A stretch of DNA of 64,000 nucleotides from Taenia hydatigena. Its lineage: Eukaryota; Platyhelminthes; Cestoda; Cyclophyllidea; Taeniidae. This document shows, piece after piece, positions 62,046-64,000 of the stretch (the stretch's first letter is position 1; the number at the start of each line of letters is the position of its first letter). A model generated the notes under the pieces. That model did no database searches, was not told where the DNA came from, and was given only the letters and a program-made list of their open reading frames with translations. Location of the stretch: positions 30,137,062 to 30,201,061 of the forward strand of contig JADWOT020000001.1 of NCBI GenBank assembly GCA_036345935.2, written 5' to 3'. The translations under genes and the position numbers were made by a program.

Positions 62046-64000
62046 TGCGAGATGGACAGGTGGTAAGAGGTGGGATCCGCAGAAGTGGTAAACAATGCGA
62101 CGCAGCCACCCAATCGGAGGAAAAGGCAATAAATGATAGGAAGTTGAGCAGTAGTGGAAATCACAATGCGAGTTGTGGTGATTACAACGGAGAAGATCGG
62201 TGTGCCGTGATGGTCTATAAAACTCATCATCATCATCTCAGATACCGACGCGGAACTAAAGTGCTCTACATCATTTCATCTATGCATAAAATGAAGAGCA
62301 GACACTCCGTTGAACGCTTCGGAGGCTAGCAACACAGGATAGTGCCGATGACGAAGAGTCACCCAAGGACCTTTGATTTTTGGCACAAAACCTTCGAAAA
62401 TGACATCCCAAGTAGGCTTGAATTGTAGACTAGAGCCAGTCAGGCATACCGAATAAACTCGTTAAGCAAAAATGTAGCTAGTAGAGAAATACTGATTTTC
62501 GTGCTTTACTTTAAGTTCAGCGAGGCTAAAATGGATGCTATGCCCTTGTCCAATGGAAATCGTGCACAAAACTTCAAATTAGAGGTTGGAAGAAAATGAC
62601 ATTAAGTGCACATCCACATGCAGGAAACACAGACTTACGCCACATATCGGTCATGGCAAAGATATTCTGCCAAGTATAGGTTTCGCGCATCCTTGAACAC
62701 TGATAGCACTACTTCCATTGTTCTTTTAAGCATCAGCCAACGCATGATGCCTAACACTAAAGCAATCGTGCTGTGGCGCGACACTCACTCTCCTTCCTTA
62801 GTCGATGCATAAGGATGTGTGCGTGCGTGAAAGCAAAGCTAACACTCTTGACACATACCATGCGTTTAATCATCAAGTAAGTCTTTCTCTTTAGGCTGCA
62901 GACTCTAGGGTCTTAGAGCAATAGATTCCAGAAGTACAAACGTTTGTTTGTTCTAAAAGGCACCAAAATGGGTAATTTGCAAAACTTAATTTAAAAATTT
63001 CAATTACCGCAATCTCTATATACAGTAATACTGGTTGGTTTTATTAAAGGAGAGTGGGTGCGCTAACATCGGGTCTAGATTGCGGTGCAGGTGCTGTTGT
63101 ATGAATAAAAGTGGAACATAGGATTTAAATGGTTGCTCGATTTTCTTTTGAGGTGATGTCTATCGTATCGATTGAAATGTGAAAGATGAGGACAACTTTT
63201 AGTCTTTACTCGTGCTAAATGGAATAACCTTTGAGTGCTACGGCGTCACGCCCTGCCATCTCTTTGTGCACTTCTGTTGTACTGCATGTTAATGATCCAG
63301 TACCCCATGCACAGGCAGATGACTAGCATTGGGCTAGTGAGTAGGGATTCGATCGTCAATCAGGTTGGTTCTTCTTCTTTGGCACCTTCCCTACATCGAT
63401 TACGATTTGCAAAAAAAAATTACGATTAGCTGAATATTATTGGAAACGGGTTAGGCAATAATAAAAAGGGAGGTGCTCTATCTCTCTCATCTTAAATTAC
63501 TTCGACCTGCGCTCACGACTCGTCAATGACCGCGCGTTTTACAATGTACTGTCGATATAAGGCGGTATTCAGGCTACCGAGTATTGTGATTAGCAAATCA
63601 CCTCAGTAAGGTGCTTTGATCATGCCAAACTTTATGAGCTTATCTAAGATCGATTTCAGTGATCCTTGTGCGGTTATAGCAGTGGAGAGCATTCATTTTA
63701 CACTGGTCGTCCTAATTAGGATTGCATTGCAATCCTCTGCCATCTTCATCGCCTCCAAGGTGCTACCTATATCCGTTAGTCAGCATGAAAGGCAAAAATG
63801 GTCCTTCGAGTCCCAATGATTGAGGTTGTAGCGTAGTAACAAGCGCCATACAAGGGTTGGTTCATTTATTAAATTTTGACGTGTTTAAGAAACAGCAAAA
63901 GTTTTGACTTGCTTTCATGCAACAAATTCTTTTCCCCTTAGGAAACATTCGAAGGTATTAAGCTCAAGTCGCTTTAGATCGCACGCATAATGAATTACAT
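62046..64000. other. No gene recognised
   Basis: Plus-strand open runs at 62012-62329, 62606-62812, 63235-63429 and 63616-63819 lack exon edges and motifs. The last has a hydrophobic stretch (HFTLVVLIRIALQSSAIFIA) that might be a membrane segment; its opposite strand also reads protein-like (TDIGSTLEAMKMAEDCNAIL). None can be supported. Confidence 0.4.

Noticed and set aside
1..64000. Bacterial genes, operons or CRISPR arrays
   Set aside because: No long open frames, no Shine-Dalgarno-spaced starts and no regularly spaced identical repeats; the recognised genes are spliced.
1..64000. tRNA or rRNA genes
   Set aside because: No T-loop GGTTCRANNC box with a matching A box and acceptor stem was seen, and no rRNA-like stretch. 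By-eye search only; a covariance search would be decisive.

Overview
The window looks like a eukaryotic, animal nuclear contig. It has no operons, no bacterial promoter or ribosome-binding pattern and no long open frames. Protein signal comes in short blocks with AG/GT exon edges and matching codon phase. Two introns that I can define precisely are very small (41 and 79 bp). Small introns, roughly balanced base composition and many kilobase-scale gene-fragment duplications fit a flatworm (tapeworm or fluke), but that assignment is an inference. I found no rRNA, tRNA, CRISPR array or complete transposon.

Recognised genes, all spliced. (1) A TtcA-type PP-loop tRNA thiolase on the minus strand at about 6.69-8.72 kb: a PP-loop exon with two frame breaks, an exon with a Cys-x-x-Cys pair and an HLDDLAE motif, and an intact C-terminal exon with an ENCPACF motif. 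(2) A USP5/USP13-like ubiquitin hydrolase on the minus strand at 29.46-30.31 kb: three exons in compatible phases, with the catalytic-cysteine exon not found. (3) A MIC10-like (MICOS subunit) double glycine-motif domain at 38.12-38.47 kb, with a degenerate sister at 50.6-50.9 kb. (4) A two-exon C-terminus of an unrecognised protein at 26.2-26.64 kb, minus. (5) A two-exon membrane protein at 46.5-46.95 kb, minus, with a 41-bp intron. Several single-exon candidates are listed at low confidence.

Layout. 1-24.5 kb is dominated by one dispersed repeat family (called R0 here; about twelve pieces in both orientations) and a second unit (R1; three copies). From 15.55 to 20.15 kb these form a foldback-like arrangement R1(+) R0(-) R0(+) R1(-). 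The TtcA gene lies among them. 24.7-27.1 kb is an inverted, collinear but longer homologue of 43.8-45.06 kb. 31.1-53.6 kb holds a triplicated locus: copy A (35.27-41.13 kb, direct), copy B (47.2-53.65 kb, direct), copy C (31.11-34.13 kb, inverted, with an internal deletion) and a small direct fragment D (30.75-31.13 kb). The MIC10-like domain and several small conserved exons are in this locus. 54-64 kb is mostly unique sequence with a few exon-like stretches.

The genes do not form one pathway. The main theme is repeated duplication and inversion of small spliced gene pieces, with some copies keeping splice sites and frame and others decaying. All exon edges are read by eye and need transcript data.
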